This document shows positions 44,959 through 52,924 of a stretch of 64,000 nt of DNA, piece by piece. This DNA comes from Mucilaginibacter sp. PPCGB 2223 (GTDB lineage Bacteria; Bacteroidota; Bacteroidia; Sphingobacteriales; Sphingobacteriaceae). Under the pieces are notes generated by a model. It saw only the letters and a list, made by a program, of their open reading frames with translations, made no database searches and was not told where the DNA came from. Every line of letters starts with the position of its first letter. The first letter of the stretch is position 1. The position numbers and the translations under genes were made by a program. The stretch spans positions 124,001 to 188,000 of the forward strand of contig NZ_MDJS01000004.1 of assembly GCF_001705515.1 (NCBI RefSeq), in the 5' to 3' direction.

Positions 44959-45480
44959 TTATCCTTTCGGCTTCGGCGGAGCTTCTATCGTCCCTTCAAA
45001 CGATATCGCATCCCGGTTATAACTTGTTATCCGCAACGTGGCATAACCATCCTCAGATATGGTCAGAAACATTTTTTGGATTTCCCGGTTGTCTTTAGGT
45101 ACAATGGTTATTTCCCAGCCGCCTTTTTTGTTTTTGGTTGTGGTGTACTCAAATTTGGTAGAGGTAAAATCCAGCGCATTTTTTGTCGGGTCCACCGGCG
45201 CCTGGTATGCCTGTCCTGAGTATGGCAGATAGCTTATCAGGCTATCCTGCCTGATCTGCATATCATAATCAGAGGTTAGCTGCTTACCGCCACCGCGCAT
45301 AGGGTTCATATACGTGGGCTCAAAAACATATCTCCTGTTCTCAATAACCTGCTTTACCTCTTCTAATCTTTTGGCTTTACGTGCAGCTTTCTTGTCCTGC
45401 GCCAGGGCTGTATCGAATATTAATGTACCAACTACCAACAAAAGGGCAATACGGACCGCAAAGTTCATCAGAGTTTTCAT
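44959..45480 (-). CDS. DUF4251 domain-containing protein
   Basis: 173 residues. The signal peptide ends near residue 27 (FDTALA). The mature region matches DUF4251: KQVIENRRYVFEPTYMNPMR, then YDMQIRQDSLISYLPYSGQA, and FEYTTTKNKKGGWEITIVPK with a final FEGTIEAP. A Bacteroidota-specific periplasmic family of unknown role, beta-rich. Monocistronic by position. Confidence 0.88.
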   Translation of the reverse strand: MKTLMNFAVRIALLLVVGTLIFDTALAQDKKAARKAKRLEEVKQVIENRRYVFEPTYMNPMRGGGKQLTSDYDMQIRQDSLISYLPYSGQAYQAPVDPTKNALDFTSTKFEYTTTKNKKGGWEITIVPKDNREIQKMFLTISEDGYATLRITSYNRDAISFEGTIEAPPKPKG

Positions 45481-45600
45481 ATTCAGTGCTTTAGGTTAAT
45501 AACAAGTAAATCAAATTTAACGTATTATTTTTATAGTTTAATACTTCAACTGATAATTATTTACCCGGCACCGGCAAACTTTATGGGTAACGCGCCGGCT

Positions 45601-46872
45601 TTAATCAATCCACTCAAACTTGGTATAAGGCACTAAAACCTCCGGAATTTTGATGCCCGTTTCAGTCTGGTTATTCTCAAGCAATGTGGCAACAATACGC
45701 GGCAGGGCCAAAGCGCTGCCATTTAAAGTGTGGGCCAGCTGCGTTTTACCTTCACTGTTGCGGAAACGGAGCTTCAGGCGGTTACTTTGAAATGTTTCGA
45801 AGTTGGATACGGACGAAACCTCGAGCCAGCGCTGCTGCGCAGCGCTCCAGGTTTCCATATCATAGGTAAGGGCGGCAGTAAAGCTCATATCGCCGCCGCA
45901 TAAACGCAGCACACGGTAGGGCAAACCCAGTTTTTGCAGCAAGCCCTGTACATGCGCGCTCATTTGTTCCAGCACTTCGTACGATTGATCGGGATGGGTT
46001 ACCTGTACCAGTTCGACCTTGTCAAACTGGTGCAGCCGGTTCAGTCCGCGTACGTGTGCGCCATACGAACCGGCTTCGCGGCGGAAACATGGGGTATAAC
46101 CGCAATTTTGCACGGGCAGTTCGTCGGCTTTCAATATCACATCGCGGTACAGGTTGGTAATGGGCACCTCGGCGGTAGGTATCAGGTACAGGTTATCCAC
46201 ACCAACATGGTACATCTGCCCTTCCTTATCGGGTAACTGCCCGGTGCCAAAGCCCGATGCTTCGTTCACCACGTGTGGTACCATACGCTCGTCGTACCCG
46301 GCCTTTTCGGCTTCATCCAAAAAGAAAGCGATCAATGCACGCTGTAGTTTAGCGCCTTTACCTTTATAAACCGGGAAACCTGCCCCGGTTATCTTTACGC
46401 CCAGTTCAAAATCTATCAGGTTATATTTTGCGGCAAGCTCCCAATGTGGCAAAGCATTGGCCGGCAATTCGGGACGTGCACCGTGCTCTAAAACAACTTC
46501 GTTTTCTTCGGGTGTTGAGCCCTTGGGTACCGAAACATGCGGCAGGTTAGGCAACAGCACTGTTTTTTGCTGTAGTTCCTGTTCAATGCTCGATAATTGC
46601 TCGCTCAGTTTTTTGATATCCTCTTTGTAGGTGTTCGATTTGGATTTGATCGCTTCGGCTTCCTCTTTTTTACCGGTGCGCATCAGCTCTCCAATTTGTT
46701 TTGCAGCAGCGTTCGACTCGGCCGAGATACCATCTAACGTATTTTGCGTCTGACGGCGTTGCTCGTCTAATTTGATCACCTCGTCAACCAGCTCTGGCTG
46801 TTTAAAATTTTTTACCGCCAAACGTTCCAATACATGTTCCCTGTTTTCGCGGATATAACTAACTTGCAGCAT
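45601..46872 (-). CDS. serS: Serine--tRNA ligase
   Basis: 423 residues, standard length. The N-terminal antiparallel coiled-coil arm (residues about 30-105) recognises the long variable arm of tRNA-Ser. Class II motifs: motif 2 in TPCFRREAGSYGAHVRGLNR, LHQFDKVELVQ, and motif 3 in NGSALALPRIVATLLENNQ. Activates serine and charges tRNA-Ser (and tRNA-Sec where present). Only one copy is seen in this window. Relevant to the long-arm tRNA-like genes at 28590-28915, because SerRS reads the variable arm rather than the anticodon. Confidence 0.97.
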   Translation of the reverse strand: MLQVSYIRENREHVLERLAVKNFKQPELVDEVIKLDEQRRQTQNTLDGISAESNAAAKQIGELMRTGKKEEAEAIKSKSNTYKEDIKKLSEQLSSIEQELQQKTVLLPNLPHVSVPKGSTPEENEVVLEHGARPELPANALPHWELAAKYNLIDFELGVKITGAGFPVYKGKGAKLQRALIAFFLDEAEKAGYDERMVPHVVNEASGFGTGQLPDKEGQMYHVGVDNLYLIPTAEVPITNLYRDVILKADELPVQNCGYTPCFRREAGSYGAHVRGLNRLHQFDKVELVQVTHPDQSYEVLEQMSAHVQGLLQKLGLPYRVLRLCGGDMSFTAALTYDMETWSAAQQRWLEVSSVSNFETFQSNRLKLRFRNSEGKTQLAHTLNGSALALPRIVATLLENNQTETGIKIPEVLVPYTKFEWID

Positions 46873-46888
46873 TATTTTATTTTTTTGA

Positions 46889-46896
46889 CAAAGATA
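46889..46896 (-). promoter_or_regulatory. -7 element of serS
   Basis: Minus-strand TATCTTTG fits TAnnTTTG and lies 16 bp before the ATG at 46872. No matching -33 TTG was found at 19-21 bp. Confidence 0.5.
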
Positions 46897-46916
46897 GAAT
46901 GAGTTGTCGGTTTTTG

Positions 46917-46974
46917 GTTGTCGGTTGTAAGTTTTTTAGCTTGAACTGATAACTCACAACTGACAACTGACAAC
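46917..46974. repeat. Inverted GTTGTC/GACAAC repeat between serS and rsmI
   Basis: GTTGTCGGTTGTAAGTT (46917-46933) pairs with AACTCACAACTGACAAC (46951-46967) over 17 bp with one mismatch and one G-U; the word TGACAAC repeats at 46961-46974. It occupies the divergent promoter region of serS and rsmI. Confidence 0.7.
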
Positions 46975-46981
46975 TAAACAA

Positions 46982-47698
46982 ATGAGCGGCAAACTTTACC
47001 TGGTACCCACCCCAATCGGCAACCTCGAGGATATTACCTTGCGGGCATTGCGTATTTTAAAGGAAGCCGATATCATCCTGGCTGAGGATACCCGCACATC
47101 AGCACCTATGTTGAAGCATTTCGGCATCAGTCAGAAGGTTTATGCGCACCATCAGCATAACGAGCACCAAAGTACCGGCGAGATTATCCGCTTTTTAAAG
47201 GAGGGTAAAAACATCGCTCTGATATCAGATGCCGGTACACCCGCCATCAGTGATCCTGGATTTTTTTTGGTACGCGAAGCGGTAAAGAACGATCTGCCTG
47301 TTGAATGCTTACCCGGCGCAACAGCCTTTGTACCTGCATTGGTAAACTCAGGCTTCCCTACCGACAGGTTTTGCTTCGAAGGGTTTTTGCCTTTAAAAAA
47401 GGGCCGGCAAACAAGGTATAAGGCGCTTGCCGAAGAAGAACGCACGATCGTGTTCTATGAGTCGCCGCACCGGATATTGAAAACGCTCGAGGAAATGGCC
47501 ACTTATTTTGGCGCCGAACGACAGGTATCGATATCGCGCGAGCTTACCAAAATGTTCGAGGAAACCGTGCGCGGTACGGTTGCCGAAGTAAAAACCTATT
47601 TCGAAACTCATCCCGTAAAGGGCGAGTTTGTGGTTTGCGTAGCGGGTTTGGAAATACAGAAAACAAAGAACAAGTACCAAAAAGACGAAGACGAGTAA
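46982..47698 (+). CDS. rsmI: 16S rRNA (cytidine(1402)-2'-O)-methyltransferase
   Basis: 238 residues. Family start LYLVPTPIGNLEDITLRALR, then ADIILAEDTRTSAPMLKHFG, IALISDAGTPAISDPGFFLV (SAM-binding loop), PGATAFVPALVNSGFPTDRF and FYESPHRILKTLEEM. RsmI methylates C1402 of 16S rRNA in the decoding centre. The C-terminus is Lys/Asp/Glu-rich and lacks the extra domain of some homologues. Followed by an AT-rich orphan 11 bp downstream. Confidence 0.95.
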   Translation: MSGKLYLVPTPIGNLEDITLRALRILKEADIILAEDTRTSAPMLKHFGISQKVYAHHQHNEHQSTGEIIRFLKEGKNIALISDAGTPAISDPGFFLVREAVKNDLPVECLPGATAFVPALVNSGFPTDRFCFEGFLPLKKGRQTRYKALAEEERTIVFYESPHRILKTLEEMATYFGAERQVSISRELTKMFEETVRGTVAEVKTYFETHPVKGEFVVCVAGLEIQKTKNKYQKDEDE

Positions 47699-47709
47699 AT
47701 TTATTGTTC

Positions 47710-48087
47710 ATGAAAAAAGAAGAACAATTACTCAAAAATATAAAAGCCCAGGCGCAGGTTTATCTTTTAGACGCGTCTGAATTTTTCCCTTTTGGCGCAG
47801 GCATCGATAGCCAGGGCAATATTCAACCGTTTTCGGCTTACCTGGAGCACGACAATGATCGGCCTGATTCATTGCTATTGATTGATCTACTCACAAAGTC
47901 TATTAAAAAAAGTCTCCTTAATGGTGATTATATTATAGCTGCAATAGGAATTGACATTACAATTAAGAAAGATGGACAAACATACGATGGCTTAGAAGTA
48001 CATTTTTTTGAAAGTGATAAAATGTACAAAATGCATTTTAAATATAGTATTAAGCCAAATTATGTAGAGTTTTGCGAATACACATGA
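47710..48087 (+). CDS. AT-rich orphan gene between rsmI and lnt
   Basis: 125 residues from the ATG at 47710. No signal peptide or TM. Sequence: MKKEEQLLKNIKAQAQVYLL, DASEFFPFGAGIDSQGNIQP near residue 20, then IIAAIGIDITIKKDGQTYDG and a C-terminal strand region YKMHFKYSIKPN. The second half is much richer in A and T than either neighbour and uses AT-ending codons, suggesting separate origin. Its stop overlaps the lnt start by four bases (ATGA), so it is translationally coupled to lnt. The fold pattern resembles small cytoplasmic immunity-like or stress proteins, but no family is recognised. Confidence 0.75.
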   Translation: MKKEEQLLKNIKAQAQVYLLDASEFFPFGAGIDSQGNIQPFSAYLEHDNDRPDSLLLIDLLTKSIKKSLLNGDYIIAAIGIDITIKKDGQTYDGLEVHFFESDKMYKMHFKYSIKPNYVEFCEYT

Positions 48088-49709
48088 AAAAGAACATCCT
48101 GCTCGCCATACTTTCCGGTTTACTGCTTTGGGTAGCCTGGCCGCCAACGCCATACACTACTTTCATCCTATTGTTTGGTTTTGTGCCTTTGCTTGTCGCG
48201 ATAGAAAACATCATCAAATCAACACAGGCTAAAAAAGGTAAAGCCATTTTCAACACCACTTTCGTGGGATTTTTTGTGTGGAACACCCTTTGCATTTACT
48301 GGGTGTATAACTCGCTCAAAGCCATCGGCCCGATAACCGCTATACCTATTACACTGATACCTTATTCGCTTGGCCCCCTACTGATGTCGGCCGCCTGCTG
48401 GCTGTATTACCGCGCACGGCTTATCACCAACCGGAATTACAGCCTTGCGATGCTGGTTTGCTTTTGGGTTGCTTACGAGTACCTGCACCAAACCTGGGAT
48501 CTTAAATTTCCCTGGATGACTTTAGGCAACGGTTTTGCCGTGAGCTACCAACTGGTTCAATGGTACGAGTATACAGGCGTTTACGGCGGTACCGTTTGGA
48601 TATTGCTCACCAACATCCTGGCTTTTCTGGTTTATATCGGCTTACGCGAAGCCCAGACAAATAAACTGCGGCTAAAGCTGATCGGTATGCTTACGCTGAT
48701 CATTTTACTGCCTGTAAGTTATTCGCTTTATACCTATTATGGTTACAAAGAAAACCCTGATCCTTCGAACATAGTTGTGGTACAGCCCAATGTCGACCCT
48801 TACGAAAAGGAAGGCTCCATACCGGTTGGCCAGCAGGTCAGTTCGCTGATTCACCTGTCCGACTCCATCGGCCAGGCGAACACCGAGTTCTTCATCTGGC
48901 CCGAAACAGCTATCGCCGATTCGCAGGGTTTAAACGAAGATAAAATACGTACCGACCCTTACTTTTTACAGGCACAACGCTTTTTACAGAAGTACAAAAA
49001 TGGAAACCTGATCACAGGCATCGAAGGCTATAAACTTTACGATACCCGCAAAACCGAAACCGCCGGCCCAACCGGCGACGGGCGTTTTTACGACCGTTTT
49101 AACACGGCCATCAACGTCGAAAACTCGGCCGAAGTACAGTTTTACCACAAATCAAAACTGGTGCCGGGTGCAGAGTCGCTGCCATTTAAAAACACATTAT
49201 CCTTCCTGAAACCGGTATTCGAGCACCTGGGTGGCGCTACCGGCGATTATGCAGGGCAGGATAAGCCATCAGAGTTATATTCGCAAGGCGGCATCGGGGC
49301 GGCGCCGGTTATCTGTTACGAATCTATCTGGGGCGAGTGGGTGGCGCAACACGTACGAAACGGCGCGCAATTTATCGCCATTATCACTAACGATGGCTGG
49401 TGGGAAAACACTTCGGGTAAGGACCAGCACCTCGATTATGCCAAACTCCGTGCCATCGAAACCCGCCGCTGGGTTTGCCGCTCGGCCAATACGGGCATTT
49501 CGGCATTCATCAACCAGCGGGGCGATGTGGTACAGCATACCGGCTGGTGGGTAAAAACAGCCATCAAACAAAACATCAACCTTAACACCGATCTGACTTT
49601 CTATGTACAGCACGGCGATTATATTCCCAAAGCGGGCAGTATACTTGCTTTGCTTGGTATTGGCTTTATGGGGTACAAACGTGTAAGCAAAAAACGATTG
49701 AAAGCGTAA
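48084..49709 (+). CDS. lnt: Apolipoprotein N-acyltransferase
   Basis: 541 residues from the ATG at 48084. Six or so N-terminal TMs, then a carbon-nitrogen hydrolase domain with the triad Glu in FFIWPETAIADS, Lys in FYHKSKLVPGAESLPF, Cys in VICYESIWGEWVA. It moves an acyl chain to the N-terminal Cys of apolipoproteins at the outer face of the inner membrane. Consistent with the lipoproteins in this window. Coupled to the orphan upstream. Confidence 0.95.
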   Translation: MKKNILLAILSGLLLWVAWPPTPYTTFILLFGFVPLLVAIENIIKSTQAKKGKAIFNTTFVGFFVWNTLCIYWVYNSLKAIGPITAIPITLIPYSLGPLLMSAACWLYYRARLITNRNYSLAMLVCFWVAYEYLHQTWDLKFPWMTLGNGFAVSYQLVQWYEYTGVYGGTVWILLTNILAFLVYIGLREAQTNKLRLKLIGMLTLIILLPVSYSLYTYYGYKENPDPSNIVVVQPNVDPYEKEGSIPVGQQVSSLIHLSDSIGQANTEFFIWPETAIADSQGLNEDKIRTDPYFLQAQRFLQKYKNGNLITGIEGYKLYDTRKTETAGPTGDGRFYDRFNTAINVENSAEVQFYHKSKLVPGAESLPFKNTLSFLKPVFEHLGGATGDYAGQDKPSELYSQGGIGAAPVICYESIWGEWVAQHVRNGAQFIAIITNDGWWENTSGKDQHLDYAKLRAIETRRWVCRSANTGISAFINQRGDVVQHTGWWVKTAIKQNINLNTDLTFYVQHGDYIPKAGSILALLGIGFMGYKRVSKKRLKA

Positions 49710-49796
49710 AGACGCAAATATTTGTTGTTGACCGGCACAGATCGTTTGCATAACTTTATGCTGCTGTTATTCCAATCCTTTAAAAAACAAACCAAT

Positions 49797-50165
49797 ATGC
49801 TTGCCGACAAAGAACTTAAGGCCTTTGTTCCCACAGTGAAACCAGGCGAAGCCAAACTATTTTACCAGGATATCTTAGGATTACAGTTATTATCTCAAGA
49901 CGATTACGCCCTGGAGTTTAACGCCAACGGCGTTCTGCTACGCGTGATCATCGTTCCCGAATTAAAACCCCACCCGTTTACTGCTTTGGGATGGAATGTT
50001 GGTGATATGGTACCCATCATACAGGCACTCAACAAAAAAGGTATCTTTTGCGAAAAGTACAACTTTTTAGAGCAGGATGACTTGGGCATCTGGACTGCGC
50101 CCGGCGGCGCAAAAGTTGCCTGGTTCAAAGACCCCGATGGCAACGTACTGTCCTTAACGGAATGA
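49797..50165 (+). CDS. VOC/glyoxalase-like protein
   Basis: 122 residues from the ATG at 49797; an open frame from 49722 would add a non-conserved leader. One VOC module: KAFVPTVKPGEAKLFYQDIL, then LLRVIIVPELKPHPFTALGW and VAWFKDPDGNVLSLTE at the end. Metal ligands usual in glyoxalase I are only partly present (the late DPDGN/LTE region), so an enzyme or small-molecule-binding role is unclear. 88 bp separate it from lnt. Confidence 0.85.
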   Translation: MLADKELKAFVPTVKPGEAKLFYQDILGLQLLSQDDYALEFNANGVLLRVIIVPELKPHPFTALGWNVGDMVPIIQALNKKGIFCEKYNFLEQDDLGIWTAPGGAKVAWFKDPDGNVLSLTE

Positions 50166-50313
50166 TTCATCCCGAGGCAGGGGGGAAATTGTAAGAAATT
50201 TTTGATAGTTCAGATCATAGGCCTCGCGCATCAAAATCCGTGCGGTGTACATGTAATATACGAAATTTTCAGCGCTTTTAACCAGGGTCAAAACTAATGA
50301 ATAATGAACCGAT

Positions 50314-51168
50314 CTACTGATTATTCTTCAGCACAAACTCCAGCAGCTCGTTAATGGGTTTTTTGATGATCTTACCTACGTGGATACCGTTTTCCTTGCA
50401 CAGCGCCTTGAGCTCATCGCTAAACTGGTAGGCTATCGAGCCCACAAAATGGCACTTGTACTTGTTATAGTCGGGGTAGGTTTTGATATTGGTATCGATA
50501 AACTCCAGGAAGCCTTTTTTCAGCATCTGCTGGGCGTAGTCCGAAGTTCGCACTTCGTTTAAAAAACGGGCAAACGCTGCCAGGTACGAGTTGGCCCTGG
50601 GGCGCTGGTAAACGTTTTTGATAATGGTTTCTTTATCGATGTGATAGCGTTCGTTGAATGCCCTGGCAATATCGGGCGGCATATTTCCATACAAAAAATC
50701 GCGCACGAGCGCTTTGCCGAACCAGCTGCCCGAGCCTTCATCGCCCAAAACAAAGCCAAGTCCCTGCTTACCCTCAAAAATATCCTCGCCATTAAAAAAT
50801 GAGATATTGGAGCCCGTACCCAGCACACAACACAATCCTTTTTCGTGGCCGCAGGTGGCATAGGCCGACCCAAGCAGGTCGCTGTCGACACTTACGTACG
50901 ATGTTTTGGGGAATACCTGGCTCAACGCGTTCGAGATGATCTCGCGCCTGTCGGGATTGGAGCAGCCCGCCCCGAAAAAGAAGATCTCGCTTATCTTATA
51001 GTTCCGCTTAATGAGTTCCTGACCCTGCGATTGGATGATCTTAACAATATCCTTTTCAGTCAGGAAGTAGGGATTAAGCCCGTCTGTTTTAAACTCTTCG
51101 GCTTCGCCGCCGGGGTTTTCTAACAGCCAATCAGTTTTTGAGGAACCGCTGTCGGCAACTAATATCAT
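50314..51168 (-). CDS. N-acetylglucosamine-kinase-type BadF/BcrD ATPase family protein
   Basis: 284 residues. ASKHA-fold motifs: phosphate 1 VADSGSSKTDWLLENPG at the start, CCVLGTGSNISFFNGED (phosphate 2) near residue 112, and FVLGDEGSGSWFGKALVRDF near 138. The group includes eukaryotic-type GlcNAc kinase; a salvage role for amino sugars fits the poly-GlcNAc-like synthase elsewhere in the window, but specificity is not proven. Its start overlaps the upstream response regulator stop (ATGA), an unusual pairing of signalling and sugar kinase. Confidence 0.85.
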   Translation of the reverse strand: MILVADSGSSKTDWLLENPGGEAEEFKTDGLNPYFLTEKDIVKIIQSQGQELIKRNYKISEIFFFGAGCSNPDRREIISNALSQVFPKTSYVSVDSDLLGSAYATCGHEKGLCCVLGTGSNISFFNGEDIFEGKQGLGFVLGDEGSGSWFGKALVRDFLYGNMPPDIARAFNERYHIDKETIIKNVYQRPRANSYLAAFARFLNEVRTSDYAQQMLKKGFLEFIDTNIKTYPDYNKYKCHFVGSIAYQFSDELKALCKENGIHVGKIIKKPINELLEFVLKNNQ

Positions 51169-51551
51169 GCACTTAAACTTTCCAGAACCTTATGGGTAAG
51201 CGGTTTATGGACAAACTGGGTAATATATTTATTCTCGCTCGATAGCTTAAAATCTACCGGGTCTAACGATGACGATAACATGTATATCCTGATCTTTTTA
51301 TCATCATCGAGATGGAGCGTATCGAACTCCTTTAAAAACTCAAAACCATCCATAAAAGGCATACGGATGTCGAGGAAGATCACATCGGGCTCAATTTCTT
51401 TCGACTGTAATTTGGCTATGGCCTCGGGGGCCGATTGGATAACCACGATCTTTTCGGCAAAGTTACCTGTCTCTAAAATCTTGCGCGTTACAAAATTGTC
51501 GATAAAATTATCGTCAATCAGCAGGCAAAGTTTGAAACGAGGTGTCGGCAT
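51165..51551 (-). CDS. REC-only response regulator
   Basis: 128 residues from the ATG at 51551 (the frame opens three codons earlier at a TTG). Receiver fold with acidic pair in LLIDDNFID, phospho-acceptor Asp61 in VIFLDIRMPFMDG, and Lys in QFVHKPLTHKVLES. No output domain. A TATTTTTG sequence at 51558-51565 fits the -7 consensus but is only 6 bp from the ATG, so its role is doubtful. Coupled to the downstream GlcNAc-kinase-type gene by a 4-bp overlap. Confidence 0.88.
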   Translation of the reverse strand: MPTPRFKLCLLIDDNFIDNFVTRKILETGNFAEKIVVIQSAPEAIAKLQSKEIEPDVIFLDIRMPFMDGFEFLKEFDTLHLDDDKKIRIYMLSSSLDPVDFKLSSENKYITQFVHKPLTHKVLESLSA

Positions 51552-51592
51552 CACCGTCAAAAATAATAGTTTATATTAATATTCAGCAAAAT

Positions 51593-52924
51593 TTACTGAA
51601 TATTAATATTATTTGTTATCTCTTTCAGGGTAATCTCGGCACTTTTGGCCTGATATTGAGCCGCGAAATATCTTGATTGTGCGTCGAGATAATTTTTTTG
51701 CGCCTCGCGTATTTCCAATGGCGTAATATTGCCCAGTTTATATTTCTCGAGCGAAATATCAAGATTGCGCTTAGCTACCGCCATATTGGCCTGGTTAAGC
51801 TTCACCAGGTCGAGCCCCGAAAGGTAGGTGATGTAAAAATTATTGATCTGCGCCTCGATAGCCTGCCTGGTTTGCGCCAGGTTGATGTTTGCATTATCTA
51901 TCTGTATTTTGGCGTTACGTTCCTTGCGCGATTGGTTCAGCCCGTTAAAAATATTGATAGTGGCTGTAAGCCCATAGTTAAGGCCCCTGCTATCCTGCTG
52001 CCGGGCAAAACCCGCGGGGCTTTTACTATTGGTAAACCCATAGCCGCCGTTAACCCCAACCTGCGGATAACGCTGGGCCTGCACCTGCCTGAGGTTGGTT
52101 TCGGCCAGGCGGCGGTTTATCTGCGATGCCAGTATTTTCGGGTTAGCGGTTTGCGCCTGGTTGATGATATCGCCCAAAATTAGTTTATCATCGATAACAA
52201 TTGTATCGCTCACCGCAAAATCGGTTTGCAGGGGGCGCACCAGCAACTGGTTCATCCGTATTTTTAATGATCTGAACTGCTGTATTTCGCCAAGCAGGGT
52301 AGCAGTATCGGTATTCAGGTTTACCTGTGCGTTCAATACATCCAGCCGCGATGCCCGGCCTACATCAAACTTATCATTAGCATAGCGCAGTTGCGTGCGC
52401 GATATCTCGATCTCTCCTTTCTGGGCGATGATCAGCTGGTTTTGGTTCACCAGGTCGTAATAGGTGTTGATCACATCGCTGATGGTGCTCTCGATGGTAT
52501 CGCGCTGGCTCACCTGGCTCAGCTCGTTCAATTGCTTTAACTGGTCGTAATTGGCAAACATGCCAAAGCCGTCAAAAATGGTCCAGTTAAGGTTTATGCC
52601 ATAGTTGATAGAGCTGTTATGCGCACCGTTTATTATTGCCTGCGAACCGTCCGACTTGGTTTGGGTGGTATTCTGGATACTATTCGTCGATGTAAAATCG
52701 CCCGAAACCTGCGGCAAAATCCCTGCGTTACCCAGGGTAACATTGTTACCGGCGATGGTTGTGTTATTTTTAGTGAGTTTAATGTTATAGTTGTTTTTCA
52801 GAGCTATTTCAACGGCATCCTTAATGGTTAATAAGGGCGCAGCCTGCTGCGCAACAGACTTAACACCGGCCAGCAAGCCAGCAATTAATATCCAGTGATA
52901 TTTAACAGATCTTATCATCATCAT
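51593..52924 (-). CDS. TolC family outer-membrane factor
   Basis: 443 residues with a signal peptide (WILIAGLLAGVKSVAQQAAP region). Two repeats of the long-helix plus beta-strand structure of outer-membrane efflux proteins, for example LTIKDAVEIALKNNYNIKLT near the start and NLDISLEKYKLGNITPLEI near residue 395. Forms trimers spanning the outer membrane and periplasm. Its start overlaps the RND gene stop by one base (TAATG). ATG codons at 52924, 52921 and 52918 are all possible. Confidence 0.93.
   Translation of the reverse strand: MMMIRSVKYHWILIAGLLAGVKSVAQQAAPLLTIKDAVEIALKNNYNIKLTKNNTTIAGNNVTLGNAGILPQVSGDFTSTNSIQNTTQTKSDGSQAIINGAHNSSINYGINLNWTIFDGFGMFANYDQLKQLNELSQVSQRDTIESTISDVINTYYDLVNQNQLIIAQKGEIEISRTQLRYANDKFDVGRASRLDVLNAQVNLNTDTATLLGEIQQFRSLKIRMNQLLVRPLQTDFAVSDTIVIDDKLILGDIINQAQTANPKILASQINRRLAETNLRQVQAQRYPQVGVNGGYGFTNSKSPAGFARQQDSRGLNYGLTATINIFNGLNQSRKERNAKIQIDNANINLAQTRQAIEAQINNFYITYLSGLDLVKLNQANMAVAKRNLDISLEKYKLGNITPLEIREAQKNYLDAQSRYFAAQYQAKSAEITLKEITNNINIQ

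Noticed and set aside
46951..46980. CRISPR-like tandem words TGACAAC
   Set aside because: Only two short copies with no spacers and no cas genes.
51558..51565. Promoter for the REC-only regulator (TATTTTTG)
   Set aside because: Only 6 bp from the ATG and with no -33 element; likely chance in an AT-rich gap.
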